NCBI GenBank assembly: GCA_026075535.2
Contig: AP026550.1
Coordinates: forward strand, 2,294,001-2,358,000
Reading direction: 5' to 3'
Source: Tricholoma matsutake
Lineage: Eukaryota > Basidiomycota > Agaricomycetes > Agaricales > Tricholomataceae
Length of the DNA stretch: 64,000 bases
Within the stretch, counting starts at the first letter, position 1; every line of letters begins with the position of its first letter. This document shows positions 1 through 12,100 of the stretch, one piece after another. Both the position numbers and the translations under genes were made by a program. Under the pieces are notes generated by a model. It did no database searches. It was not told the DNA's origin and saw only the letters and a program-made list of their open reading frames with translations.

Positions 1-406
1 AGATTTGATCACAGGAGCAGATGACTTGAACAGCTCCCCTTTGAAAGTGCAAGAAAGGTTTGCAAGCGTGCGTTTGCCAATCCCGCTCCACCAGTTCCTA
101 ATAGCTGATGATGCCTGGGAGGAGATATTGTGACAGTCTGACAGTGCATAGAACTCGATGACTCACTACTGCATAAACCGCATCTGTGGGCTCCACGGTT
201 TGAGATGACTGGTCCCAGAATGTCTTCACAATTGTCTTGAAGCTCGGATCAGCACTGACAGCAAATGGATCATCATGGCTACCAGCCCAGTCGATGATTG
301 GTGGTAATACTTTGTTTCTCCAGGTGGCGAGATCTTGACTATGGTTTTCAAAGGGAAGGTCACTGTTGTTGTAGTGTGGTTTTGGCTCACAATGTTTCCT
401 TGACAA
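1..406 (-). pseudogene. Partial conserved hypothetical protein, cut by window edge
   Basis: A minus-strand exon runs from about 404 to 160 and reads LPPIIDWAGSHDDPFAVSAD and then a VEPTDAVYAV segment. It ends at a GT donor; after an AG at about 117 the frame resumes with SAIRNWWSGIGKRTLANL. This pattern (W-A-G, D-P-F, then A-I-R-N-W-x-x-x-I-G-K) matches a type of hypothetical protein I recall as common in Agaricomycetes, often near transposons. I cannot name a function. The 3' part lies outside the window and the 5' side gives way to repeat-like DNA, so the gene may be truncated at both ends. Confidence 0.45.
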
Positions 407-627
407 TCAGACTTGATTCTCGACTGGCTTCAGTGCAATACCCATCTGTAAAGCATGAACAGCAAGAGTTAAGTTACATAAATCTGATGAAAAGTATATG
501 CACATTGCTAGTAGTAGCAGTCCCCGTTTTTGTACGAGTTGACGTCGTTTGCAACTTACAGTGTGCCTTCCTCTCACGCACTGCCTTTAGCATAGCCGCA
601 CTTTCATCTTCAGCAAATTCCGGTTTT

Positions 628-1297
628 AGCTATTCTTTCTTATTATTTCTTCATCATGTGTTATATTCACCCCTTCTAGGCTCGCTTTATTGTTCTGATA
701 TACTTGTATTGTCTTTTGCCTCGAGTTTTCCACATGTTTGCCTCATGTTCTCTAGCCTTTTTAGGTACTTTCTTTATTTTATATAAAAAGATGTACTAGA
801 AAAACAAGAAAGTCGGTGTCTTCCTCCCAGATCACAGTGATTTGAGAGTTCGGTTTAGTCTTATTCAGTCTGAAGTTTGGTGTTTTATGCTAAACTTCCT
901 TGAAATTCCTTGAAATTCCTCACATTATGCTATTTTCACTCTCGCTTCCCTCAATTAACCTTTTCTTCACTTCTACTACTCATCTAGTCCCCCGATCTTG
1001 CGCCCGAACATATCTGCACACTTGAAATTCCTTGAAACTTCTTCAAAAAATATCGCAACATCTCGAAAATCATCGCAACACCTCGAAAATCATCGCAACC
1101 CCTCGAAAATCATCGCAAGTCCTCGAAACACATTCTTTTAGCTTCAAACTGCTTTGACAAGCAGTTGTTTTATCACTATTTGACAGTCGGTCTGACAGGT
1201 GACGTCTAGAGGGCCTTGCATCCTTCCTCTGACTCATGTTATACCATCCGAAGCCATTTTGTGGGTTTTGTTTGGGTTTCCAGGTTGAGCATCATCA
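628..1297 (+). repeat. LTR-A family copy 1 (5'-truncated solo LTR)
   Basis: This stretch matches, in reverse orientation, 29769 to about 30750, and ends like the copy at 34652-35656. Shared blocks include the segment around 680-800 (CTCGAG, CATGTTTGCCTCATG, TAGTACATC), the segment around 1135-1230 (GACAAGCAGT, GACAGGTGAC, GGGCCTTGCATCC) and the terminus GGTTGAGCATCATCA. Copy 3 has defined ends (TG...CA with a 4-bp target duplication), so this is read as the right two thirds of the same LTR. The left edge is where alignment with copy 2 fades. No internal retrotransposon genes are attached. Confidence 0.7.
1047..1130 (+). repeat. 21-bp tandem repeat inside LTR-A
   Basis: Four imperfect copies of a unit close to ATCGCAACACCTCGAAA follow each other with a period of about 21 bp. 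Copy 2 of LTR-A carries a degenerate version around 30100-30165 (minus strand). This is a local expansion within the LTR. Confidence 0.7.
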
Positions 1298-1488
1298 ATG
1301 TTCACTGAGATCTGGATCCCATCATGCGTGACACATCCTGTTAATGTTGTCATATATAAGGAGGAAAGCATGTTTTGATGCTTTTGCAATGATGGTATCT
1401 TGTGCAGATTGTGTGAGAATGTGGAGAGTCCTCAGAATGGTTATATAAGATGCTGATAGACCTGCCTGACTAAGCACAGCAAATATTG

Positions 1489-1600
1489 CTAGATGCCACA
1501 GCCTAGACCAGTGACCGATCCCTAGTACATGGGCAAGCACGATGTATAGGGACTGGTACAGCTGAGCTTAAAATCGCATGCAAATGCTTGTGATCAAAAA
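1489..1600 (+). repeat. Left inverted repeat of the RecQ/DUF6589 unit
   Basis: About 110 bp here reappear in reverse complement at 7329-7437 at roughly 85 percent identity by eye. The core TGAGCTTAAAATCGCATGCA is identical in both. The two copies sit immediately outside the 5' ends of a plus-strand helicase gene and a minus-strand DUF6589 gene, so they may be terminal or subterminal inverted repeats, or a shared promoter of both genes. Confidence 0.75.
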
Positions 1601-1693
1601 ATGCTTAATCATCACCCATTTTTGTAAATAACCCTTTTGGGAACTGTGCAATCATGTCAATGTGTCGACACATTTTCTACTTCTTACGCCTCT

Positions 1694-3807
1694 ATGGCCA
1701 CCTTCCATGTACCTACGCTTCAAGAAAGACTTGATGAGATTCACTCCCTATCTGCTGAGGATGTCCATGAACTGATTTCTACCATGCTCCTGCTTGAAAA
1801 ACTTCCTATCTCATACTTGGCAACATTGGGCAAGGATGACAAGACGATGGCATATCGAGCTTCTCTACTCTCCTGGGCAGTTACTGGTGGCACTCAGGTA
1901 CCTCGAGAGCTCCAACTTTGTGCATGTTTGGCCACATTCAACGGACAAGATTCTTTGGTTGATGCTGGCACTGGAAGCAGCAAAACTCTTCTGATCACTC
2001 TCAGCCTGCTTCTCGACGACCCAGCAAACCATTTTGTATCTCTTACCATATCACCTCTCAAATGGCTTCAGGTCACACAAGTTAGTACTTCAGCTGGAGC
2101 ATGTCTGGTGTTTGTCTGTAACACCTTTACAGGCAGATAATTTCAACAAAAACTACAGAATCCCCACCATTGCAATCAACAATGACACTCCCCGGGAAGA
2201 TAATTACTAGAACATAAGTTACGTCTTCGTCTTCTTCATTAGCTTATGTGACTTTTCATCAGACCCACATTCATAATATCAAAACGCAAATGCCTGGGAT
2301 GTCCCAACACATTATTGCTACTGTTGAACAACTTTTCAAAACACCCAAGGGCCACCTTCCGCGTCTTGCCATTCTGGTCCGCAATCAACATTTTCAAAAA
2401 CAGCTCAAATGTATTCATGTTGATGAGGCTCATTTCATTTATCTTGCTGGCTTACTGCGCCATGGAAATACGGCCTTCCAACCTGCATGGGGACGACTCG
2501 ATGAGCTAAAGGCACTACTTCCTCATGGGATCCCCTGGCAGGCATTGTCAGCGACCTTTCTGCCACATATCTTGAAGACTGTCGAAATGAAGATTCTGCA
2601 GCCTGGCTATGTCTCGATCCGTGTCTTGTCTAATAGACCAAATACGACATATGCTACTCATTGCCTGGTCTCTCATGTTGAAGAAGCTTGCAATTTCGAC
2701 TGTTTTCTCTCTGAACCATTTGATTTCAGCACCCAACCTCAGGTCCTTATTTTTTTTGACAACAAACTTCTCACAAGTGATGTTGCGAAACACCTCAACA
2801 GTAAGTTGCCACCGGAGTACCGTGGAATGGGTGTAGTCCAGCATTATCATGGTGGGATGTCAAGCACATATCTTCAGGCTGTTCACACTGCTTTTACTGA
2901 GGAAAACAGCCATTGTAAGATCATGTGTGCAACATCTGGTGAATCTGTGGTGCATATCTCGACTCTGCAATCTTTTTGTGTAACATCGGATTGCAGGGTG
3001 TAGATTTTGCAGATGTCAAAATTGTCTGCAATGCTGGGCTTCCCAGTGACATTGTTGAAGCACTACAGCGCGGTGGACGAGTCATTAGGCGTGAGGGAAA
3101 TCAAGGTCTATTCATCATTTTTTATGAGCCCTGGGCTCTGTCAATTTCTCCAGACAATTTCACCAATGGAGATATGATGGACCCTGACCAACCTTGTGCA
3201 GATCACAAGCCTAATTGCCAAGCACAAGACCATGCGTCATATTCATCCACCAAGCTCATTCAGTGCAAGACATGTCTTTGTTACTTCTTCTCAGTCTATC
3301 TTGATGACAAGTCACCAAATGGTGCGTGAACTTCACACTTAGTCAAGATGTCATCTGAATATGCCAAGCACTTGACACCAATTTCTGCTGTGATCGCCAT
3401 GAAAACAATGGCTTCAATCTTACCAACTTTCTTCCGGGACCACTGTTCACGGGCGAGCCACCAGCTATCAAGTCAAAGTGCAAAAGGCCATATCGCCCAA
3501 CCAAAGATCGAGCTGCTCTCGATTCTCGACTCATTTCATGGGTCAAGTCTGTTCACAAAAATGATCTGCTCGTGGTGTCCGAGCGATGTACGATATTCTT
3601 TCACATCAGCAATGCGTCAAACTTGTTCGGGCATCAATGAAGTCAATTCAATCATCAGAAGACATTGTTACATTGCTGGAGGAAACCAACGAGTGGGGAA
3701 AGGAATGGGCTGGGCCCTTAGCTGACTTGGTCATGAAGTACAACGAGGAACTCAAGGTGACTAGCCCTAAATCAAACCGTCCTCAAAAGAAAAGAAAGAC
3801 CATGTAA
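1694..3807 (+). CDS. RecQ-like DEAH helicase, transposon-associated, probably damaged
   Basis: This encodes a superfamily 2 helicase of a RecQ-like type that I recall as multi-copy in Agaricomycetes. Motifs in order: Walker A DAGTGSSKT near 1970 (the usual G before K is S), DEAH box VDEAHFIYLAG near 2420, a SNRPNTTYATH segment near 2630, HYHGGMSSTYLQ near 2860, and motif VI QRGGRVIRR near 3070. A basic tail, PQKKRKTM, looks like a nuclear signal. Introns are seen at 2081-2132, about 2218-2262 and about 2950-2996. A TAG lies in frame near 2208 (TGG to TAG would explain it), and a one-base shift near 3585 separates the VSER frame from the MYDILSHQQ frame, so this copy may be a pseudogene. Start: ATG at 1694 (MATFHVPTL); an upstream in-frame ATG is at 1637. 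The stop lies 24 bp from the end of the converging DUF6589 gene. Confidence 0.75.
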
Positions 3808-3830
3808 ATTTGCTGTACACTCATTTGTAA

Positions 3831-6800
3831 TTACACTGATTCTCCTAATTGATCATTGTCATCATCATTTTCAAATGCTGAGTCAAAGTTTAGTGGTGGT
3901 AATTCATCAGCCTCATCTATTGTAACTTTGCCAGAGATCAGTTCACGAATTTTCTTGTTGAAGGTGTCCAATGAAGAGGAAGCAAATTTTGCTCGTCCCA
4001 ATGCCCGCAAATCAGGTACCAGCTTTCCAGGTGAGTTCCCCTCTCGATTTGGACTATGATGTTGGAGCCGAAGATCACGAGCCTTATTTGCAATTTGCCA
4101 AACAAGTTCATGGGTATCCAGTTTTGTATGCATAGATCCTTGGTAGTTCGAGCCCATGGAGCAAGCAACTTGTTTCTTGATTTGTTGCAAATGATGTACT
4201 GCTGCGGAAATATTTCTGAGTTGGTCCCAGTTTGCATAAATCCCTTTTGCAGAAAAGAGTGCCTAGAGTTTACAGAAAGGGGATCATGAAGGGCTTGTAG
4301 TTTTATAAAGCAGGAACGACCTTCAGATATCGAATCAAGTGTTCGATATTCAGATCAATACCCATTGCATGACCTGGCAAGCCCGATACATTCACAAGCA
4401 TCATGTCTCGCATGATATTCCTGGAGTTATAGTGTCATCTCTCAACTGAATCTCTTGGTATTATAATGTACGCAAACTCTGGTGTCCAAACTTCCTTGAT
4501 GTTGAACAACAAGTGTAGGATTTCAGTTGCATAGTTATTAGACCCTGTGCCACAGAATATACAGGCCAAGTCTGGGAGAATATCTTCAATTTGTCCAAAG
4601 TCACCATCAGACACAGCGCGAACCAGCTCTACCACATAAAGTAGGTCTCGCATTAGTCAAATGATATTTTTGCACATGATGTCGATGACAGGACTACTTG
4701 GTGGTTTGTCAGTAGGTTCATCATCAGAAGAGTCAGACCCAGAGCTTTCAGATTCACCTGAGGATGCGCCCACCAAAGGTTGAGGTGCAGTCCTCCGAGC
4801 TTTGGAGGGCTTCTCGCTCGGCTCCATGTTCTCTGTTGGGGTTGCATAGTTTTTCAATATGTCACCAGCCAGTTTCAAGATTTGAGCAGTGGTAGGGCAT
4901 GACTCTGCAAACATGTCCAAAGATGAGAAGCCACAGACATCTCGCCAAGCATTTAGAATCAGGCCATTGAGGATTTGAGTAAGCACAGCGAGAAGAGTGT
5001 GAAAGTCGGGGTGTTCCGTGCCAAGTCGAACCTTCTCCAAGACTGCAAAGAGATGTGACAAACTGCCATACTGGTTGATTGTGCCATGGTGAACATGAAG
5101 TAATGCCCAGATTAGGTTCATCATCAGATGGAACACACCGAAGCCAAGCTGGAATATTTCACGACGAGTCCATGGTGTGAGGTCTTGGTTTCGCATGGCT
5201 TGGCCACCATGAATCCGTGCATTTGTAAGTTGGTCATTGAAAGCTGGGATAGCATACTTGTCCAAGTCTTCTGCTGAGCGGTCTAGCTGGACCAAATAGA
5301 TATCATCGTGGACAAGAAGATTGCCAGTGATTGACGCTTCTTCAATCGTTGAAGCTCGGAGAGGATGGAATTGAGTTTTATGGTCCGGTGGAAGTCGACA
5401 CCGTGGAATATTCTGAAGCTCCTTGAGATTCTGATAATGAGCAAATCCCTTCACATATGTTATGAGAACCTTTGCGATATTGATGGGATTTTGCATGGCA
5501 TATGACTGCATCGATGTATGTGAAGGGCAGAGATCTGATGTGCTAAGAGGAGATGAATCTTTGAGGTTCTTCATCATGGGCGCTATTTCCATATCTTCTC
5601 GCTGAGCATTGACAAGTTTGTAGATTACGGCAAAAGTTCCAGATTGTACCTTGCTCATAGCACTTGGAGTTTGCTCGACATAGATTGAACTGGAGAAATT
5701 GACATTATCGTAAGTGCTGGCATGTGGGTCTTTGGCTACACAATGAGCATCTTCAATTGATTGATCACCAAGGGCTTTGGTCGTGTACGACATCAAGAGG
5801 CAAGCCCGATTCAAGACATTGATTAATTGATGAGAGGCACCACACGACCATGCCAGCAAGCCAAGTCCAATCTGAACCTTGCAGGAATGATACGATCATA
5901 GATAGTGAACCTGTGAACTAATGACATTGCAGCCCTAAATTGAAGTCAGTATGCCAGCGCATGCAAAAAAATTTTGTATCCGACCGCATGTCGGTTGCAT
6001 GACTTGTTGGACTTTTCTTGTGTTGCGACTTCCCTTTTCTCCATTGCAGCTTCTAGGACTCTTGACCAAATGGGCGTTATTCTCGAAGTGATTGGATCCA
6101 TCAGTGAGTTGATGTCCCAATGCGAAATGAAGTCTGGGGTCACCTCCTTTGATGACATGCGAAGATGAGGTTTTGTGCTTTCCATTTCCAAATGAATAGT
6201 GTCACAAACTAGGTCAATTGTGTGAGGCTGCATCCAGTCCTTCATTGTAGCCGAGCCTTTCTCGCAGTTCCAGAACAGGTCCAGAAGAGCACAGAATTTT
6301 TGCACATTACGTTCAGCATAGAAAGCAGCATGGAAATAGGCGAAATCTGGTTGTGAGGTGTCGAGAACAAGTGTGAGGAATTCTGTAGGCGTAATTCTCG
6401 CATTTCGAAGCATTTTGAGGACATCTTTCACAACTTCAATTTTCTTTTTGGGTGGTTGACGGACTCGAAAAATATCGGCTTCTCGAATATCAAGTGGACA
6501 TATATTGATATCAAGATCATTCAACAGGGATAAAAGCGACGAAAGCAGTGCAGTATCTGAGGGTGTAGGTCCAAAACTTGTGGTATCAATTGTTAAGCTA
6601 GAAGACTGAGGCGAGATGGGCATTGGAATCGGTGCCTGCATGAGACCTAAGAGTGCAAGGGCAGCTTCCATTGGCGGTGCAGAATGAGATGGGATTCCTG
6701 GAACAGAAGCCAATCTTTCACTACAGAGATCAGCCATCGGGTGAGGGGGCAATTGGAACATGCTGAGCAGTGGTAAGTTGTCATGTCCGAGTCAATTGAG

Positions 6801-7190
6801 CGGTTGTTACCGTTCAGGGCTGACAGGTGTCATCGGTAGCTCGATCCCATTCTCATATGCTGTAATCCCTTGGTAAGGTGAATCCAATGCGTAACAATCA
6901 TTCGTATCAGTGTCCGATGGTGAGTCCGGGGTTAATAGGGCTGGTTGTGATGTTGGAACACGTCCACTGCCCTGTGCAGAGGAGCTTGGAGTAGAGATTG
7001 AGAACATGGATAGGTTGTGTTCCCATGGCTGTTTGATCCTGGATCCCCTCCCGCGCGGTTTTCGAAGACTAGCAAAGTTCGGGTCAGGCATATTCGGATT
7101 GGGTGGAGCTGAAGGGGGTTGTGGGTCTTTCTGGGTGAGTTCCAGAGGCTCCTGGAGTCGAAAATATCCTTGATGAGGTGTATTTGACAT
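3831..7190 (-). CDS. DUF6589 domain protein (large, transposon-associated)
   Basis: A spliced minus-strand gene starts at 7190 (MSNTPHQGYFRLQEPLEL) with a Pro/Ser-rich leader. A middle exon (6761-5946) carries FRVRQPPKKKIEVVKDVLK. A 400-residue exon (5859-4657) carries STYDNVNFSSSIYVEQTPSA, SSPLSTSDLCPSH, LKELQNIPRCRLPPDHKTQF and WTRREIFQLGFGVFHLMMNL. C-terminal exons read VSDGDFGQIEDILPDLACIF, SGLPGHAMGIDLNIEHLIRY and YQGSMHTKLDTHELVWQIAN, ending in an acidic tail at 3831. I recognise these blocks as the DUF6589 family of Agaricomycetes; its biochemical function is unknown to me. It converges on the RecQ-like gene (24-bp gap) and lies inside the same pair of inverted repeats. Most of the frame is open, so this copy could be intact. 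Exact splice sites near 5890-5945 and 4400-4440 are uncertain. Confidence 0.8.
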
Positions 7191-7328
7191 CTTTCACAAC
7201 GAAGGAGCAGAGAACGTTGAATATAATTACGGACGCGACGCGTTACATTGAGCCATTCCCAAAAGAATTATATACCGAGAAAGGAAGATAGGATCATTCG
7301 GACCGTCTTTCACGTGCGTTTTTCGATC

Positions 7329-7437
7329 ACAAGCATTTGCATGCGATTTTAAGCTCAGCTTCACCAGTCCCTCTACATCTTGCTTGCCCATGTACGAGGG
7401 AGTTGGTCACGAGTCTAGCCACAGCCATATGCCAACT
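7329..7437 (-). repeat. Right inverted repeat of the RecQ/DUF6589 unit
   Basis: Reverse complement of the repeat at 1489-1600. It begins about 140 bp upstream of the DUF6589 start, mirroring the left copy's distance upstream of the helicase start. I see no clear short target duplication just outside either copy, so the true element ends are unresolved. Confidence 0.75.
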
Positions 7438-7498
7438 ATCTTGCGAAATGTTAACTCGGGTTGCTCGTACAGCTTTTGGAACACTGTTACAGATCAAC

Positions 7499-7801
7499 TC
7501 AACTACCTATTAAGCGGCCTTGGAGAAACTGAGATACCATCTGGCCATGCTTTTTAGAGCGGGATAAGCCATCAGTCTGCGAGCTGAAAAGAACACGAAG
7601 AAAATCGCCAAGTGTCCATGGGCTCTTCTGGATGTTTAGAAGTATACGGTCAAATTGTCGGTCAGGTGTCAAAGCCTCGTTGTAGCTTTCCTTTACTAGG
7701 TCAGAAGCCCATGGTTCACCAACTTGTATGCCAAATTCTGGCATGGGAGACAAGAGGAGTACAAAAGCGCATAAGTAACGTTTGTTGATTGAATTTATCA
7801 A
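7499..7801 (-). pseudogene. N-terminal fragment of a second DUF6589-like gene
   Basis: A 100-residue minus-strand frame contains FDRILLNIQKSPWTLGDFLR and SRSKKHGQMVSQFLQGR. That is the N-terminal signature I know from DUF6589 proteins (a short helical region ending in a Q-M-V-S-x-F-L-Q-G-R motif). No matching C-terminal part lies downstream before the inverted repeat, so this is a remnant, or the displaced first exon of the neighbouring gene. It lies outside the right inverted repeat. Confidence 0.5.
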
Positions 7802-8104
7802 TCAGATAACAATTCATCCAATCAGTTCGATTAGGCTATTCAAGCTCCAATTGAAAAAGACCGTTAAGCCCCCCCAGAAAGCAGACGAGCTTTCTGGATT
7901 CCCGCTCGTCGCCAAGGTTACTACTCTCCAGTCCCGGTTTACACGGCTCGCGACATCATTTTCTATTATGAAGTGTTAGCCGTTGCTATAACCTTCATCC
8001 CACAATCCATAAGTGATCCCTTACCATCACAGACCTCAACACTGTCGCATACTGCATGACGACCTGCTTTTCTGCACACAACTTTCAGTTGGTTTCTTTG
8101 CATC

Positions 8105-8560
8105 GATGCGACTGGGTGAACTCATATGGCTGGACCTGTAAGCTCATTACACGCAACTCAGTAGTCCTCAAAGACACCACCTTTCAATTTTTCTTGCCTG
8201 GCCACAAAGCCGACAGATTCTTTGAAGGGAACGTTATCATCCTAACCTCCAACCCTTTCCGCTGCAACCCTCTCACATTATTCCAGAACTACCTATGTTC
8301 TCACAATCAGTCTTTTCCCCCTGTCATCACCCCTGTGGCTCAGAGTGAACAGTACTGTTCCGACAAGGTCATACTTCATGTCTTGCCTTCGACAATTCTT
8401 CGACAACGACGTAGGTGGGCGATGCGGGCAGGGCTACTTCTCTTGCCGAGATGGAGTCGCTCCCCACATCATACAGGGTATAGGATGCTGGGCCTCGCCC
8501 ACATGGCAAATCTACATCTGCAAGCATCCGGTTCTTCTCCAAGCCATGCTCCATGCATAA
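8105..8560 (+). pseudogene. Decayed tyrosine recombinase (Crypton-like)
   Basis: Pieces of one protein appear in shifting frames: MRLGELIWLDL near 8107, then TTFQFFLPGHKADRFFEGN near 8180-8235, PLTLFQNYLCS near 8270, TVPTRSYFMSCLRQFFDNDV near 8350-8410, an MRAG block near 8420, and VAPHIIQGIGCWASPTWQIY near 8455-8515. In this fungal tyrosine-recombinase type the R-x-G-E-L arginine, the M-R-A-G-G-A-T block, the G-R-W and the Q-I-Y tyrosine form the active site. Here the G-R-W arginine is Cys, and at least three one-base shifts break the frame (near 8139, 8430 and 8450). It is dead, but it shows the family was present beside the RecQ/DUF6589 unit. Confidence 0.75.
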
Positions 8561-9107
8561 CCTTCCCCTCTGCCTGTGAGATTCAATGCCTCCGCTGAGG
8601 TGTTCTTCCCTGCTTGGGAATGTGGCCTCCTTTTTCTTTCATCTCTTTTTCTCTATGATCCAAGCCAAAATGTATTTCCATCTATGGTACACCACCTTAT
8701 ATTAACCATCTCGTATTTGTATCCTCGCTCCTTACCTCGTCGACCTCACCTCCCCACTTTTTCTCTGTAAACCTCTTCTTTTTTCCACACTACTACTCAA
8801 CTAGTCTCATGTGTACCTCGAGGCTCCAAATAAAATTTGACCCTTCTGGCTGACCTTATAGGTTGCCGAAGGTGTCGTTTGTCGTATTCCACTCGCTCCC
8901 GTCCATGAGAAACAGCCCACCATACCCTTGTACATCGGACTTCATTTTCCTAGTCCAGAAAATGAACTGAAATTTTCTATACCGTCCAAGTCCTGAATAT
9001 CCTGAACCCCTGTGCCACGTCAACCCAATTCTCTCATGGTGTCCCGCGAGACGTCATCAACCTTATCATAAGACAAACTCCCAGACAACCTGTTTAGCAT
9101 AATTTTT
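8561..9107. other. No gene seen
   Basis: Downstream flank of the dead recombinase and of the tRNase Z gene. It is pyrimidine-rich around 8600-8800. I see no supported coding frame or RNA gene. Confidence 0.5.
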
Positions 9108-12100
9108 TCAGCTTATATCAACATTCATCACCGCCTCAATATCGACATCCCCATCGTCTTCTTCCGTTGTATCTTTAAAGCTTTGTTCAATCGCAGGAAG
9201 GTAATGATTCAACTTCCACATGTTGCCAATAGTCAAGTTGAGATGATCGAAAGAAAGTGCCAAGATGGGCCGTTTTCTATCGGTATTGCTGCCATTTTGT
9301 GTTGATCTTGTGATACCAGCTGGCGGCATTTTTGGATATCGTGCAGAGAAATGAGTGAGAAGCACATGTTCGGCATTCATCCTAGTAGATATCAGATCTG
9401 GAGGTAAGGAGTTCATATAGATATAGCGACATTACCTCCGTCCGATATCGATAGCTTGTCCAAAAGTGCTATGGGCTTTCTTCTTCGCCATATCAAATTG
9501 ATCATCAGCCATAGTCGCTTCATGGATCAGAAGCGTAGCATTCCGCCCCGCATGAACTAACGTATTCGTTGGTTGCGTGTCTCCTGAAAACCTAAACGTG
9601 ACAAATGATCAAGAACCACATAAGCTAAAAAAGTAAAAGGAGCTTACACGATACTCCAACCATCTGTATGCTTTAACACAGCGCCATAACATCGGGTTCT
9701 GTGATATACATCAACAGTATGAAAACTCTCCAGGCCCAGAGCACGACACATATTGGCCGCATTGCTGAGGGACCTGCACAAGTTTTAGCAGTGCTTGAAA
9801 GAAGATAGAAGGTTACCTACAGTTGATAATCAGTCCATGGCTCATTTCCGCCAATCTGCCACATGCCCGACGTCTGGTAAGCTCCAGACTGTTTCCAATG
9901 CAAAGCTTCGCTCATTATCATGATCACTCCGTTTCCGGACGGGTCATCTAAACCAAGATCTTGGAGATCGGAAAGTTCACGAAGATATAGATGAACAGCA
10001 CGAAGAGTGACGAGATAAAGAGGTTTGGTCGGAGGCGGATCAAGCTGAACAAGAATTCGTAAGTCACCAGGGTTGGAATAAAATGAAGTCAACAAACCAT
10101 CCGTCGCTGTGCAAGAATTTTGGCAATTCCCATATGATGATCACCATGGATGTGACTGATATAGATGCATTTCAAGTCTCTCAACACTTCACATACGCCA
10201 GAAGATGTCGAGTCACCTGTCCCAAACTGACGGATGAGTTGCCCCCAGGTACCTTCGCCAGCCTCCAACAGAATACTTCCCCAGCTCGGGATCCGAAGGA
10301 GGGTTGAGGAGACTACAGCGGTAAAGATTAAAGCGCCTTCTCTGAAAAACATTTGACAAACCATTGCGATATTTTGTTGGAATGGCACTGCCGGTACCCA
10401 AGGGAATAACACCCACGTCGGCGCCATTGGGGATGTTCACAGATCCGCTATTAAGGTGATCTTCGGTAATCTTTTTGCCCTCTGCAAAGCGCTGTAGCGT
10501 GAGCGTTGGTAGGGTTCGTAAGCTTGGATTTTGGGATGAAACAGCCGGGTGAAAGAGGTCCACGTCTTCTGCAAAGGTCTCTTGGACAGGTGGAGCTGGA
10601 GGGCGCATCTGTATTAGTAGATTTGAAGGCATTAAACATGTTGTAGGAGGGAGATTAGGTATTGCTAGGAGAGAAAGTCAGTCCTGATAAAAATATCTCA
10701 TCGTGGACACCCACTGGATATGTCTTTCTTCGGAGACAGGGAGAATTTTGGGAGAGGAAACATCTCCGAATCGAGCTGATTAAGTCTAAACTGATTGAAT
10801 GCTGCGCTTGTAAATGTAACAGGGTCAGGCGAGTGTTCTCGAGAAGCGACAACATGCTGTTGAGGATTGAAAGTGTCAGAACGTATAAACAACAGGCACA
10901 TTATAGAAATCCCACATGGACACTGGGTGCAAAACCATTCATAAATGCGATGTATCTTTCATCTTCCAAGACACCGTCTCCACAGATGTGGAAAACAGAC
11001 CGAACGACATACGTTCTGAGATCTTCTGGAAGTGTTGAACGGAACTTCGCGTAGAAAGGGGAATTATCGAAGGCAGATAACAGAGATGGGATATGTGCTT
11101 TCGATGGAATGTCTAGGATCAAGGTTGCCTGTAGACGACATGCAGAGATCAATCAAGCATCTTTCCTGATCAATAATGATGAATATGACGGACCACAGGA
11201 GTTTCGCTCTCGCCCACACACTCTTCGGGTCGGACAACTCTCTCCACAAATTTGCCCTCTACCTGTACCTTCACAGTGACGGATTCGCCCCTGGTCAATT
11301 TTCCTCTCTTAGGCCCAGAAGGCACCCCCAACTGCTCTGCCTTCTTGACATCAAACTTACCGCGAACCCGGGGGCCGACAGCTATATACGCAAGTATCGG
11401 TTTAGCGGATGGTGTGAAGGCAAAGGATGGATTTTGATGAACGTATTTAGGAAGTTGCTGGTGAAATCCGGGAGGCAGGCGGGCGCGTTTGTAGATATCG
11501 ATCTAGATATAGAAATGCTAAGTATCACAACATATCCCCGTTGTTAAACAGGATGCTCACATTAGGTGAGGAGCATAATGCAGAGCCATCTTTGCCGTCA
11601 AGTGGTATAGGGCCTGAATTATCAACAGTGTCCATCTCATTGTCCATTGCATTAGAACGCCCATTGTTGGGAACACCAGGGCCAGCACTTTTATTATTGG
11701 ACTTCTTTGAAGGAGAAGGGACGGCATCACGGTCTCTTTCCTTCCGGTGTTTTTGTTTCTGAGCTTCCAATTTGTCTTTCACACCAGGAAACATCACATC
11801 GATCATCCATCTCCTCCACTGTTGAGCAGTTTCTCCAGTCAGCACCGAAGGTGTAAAGTCGGCCTGATCGACAATGTCAGCTAGAGATGGGGCATTATTG
11901 AGCGAGTGGATTCCCTCGGCCGTCAGAGTGGAGCGTTTTGTGGACGAGTCAGGGGAGGCTTCTCTCTTTCGCTTTAAAGAATGATCTGAAGATTCAGCAA
12001 CAGTGGAGGGATCAGAAGTCGAGCGTGATGTATTCTGCGAACTTTCAAAGGATGGCAAGATGGGGATTCCGTACACAGTAATATTTTTATCTTGGTATAG

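Noticed and set aside
8056..8598. 180-codon frame as an intact protein
   Set aside because: It contains only parts of a tyrosine recombinase; the other parts are in neighbouring frames, so it is a frameshifted relic.
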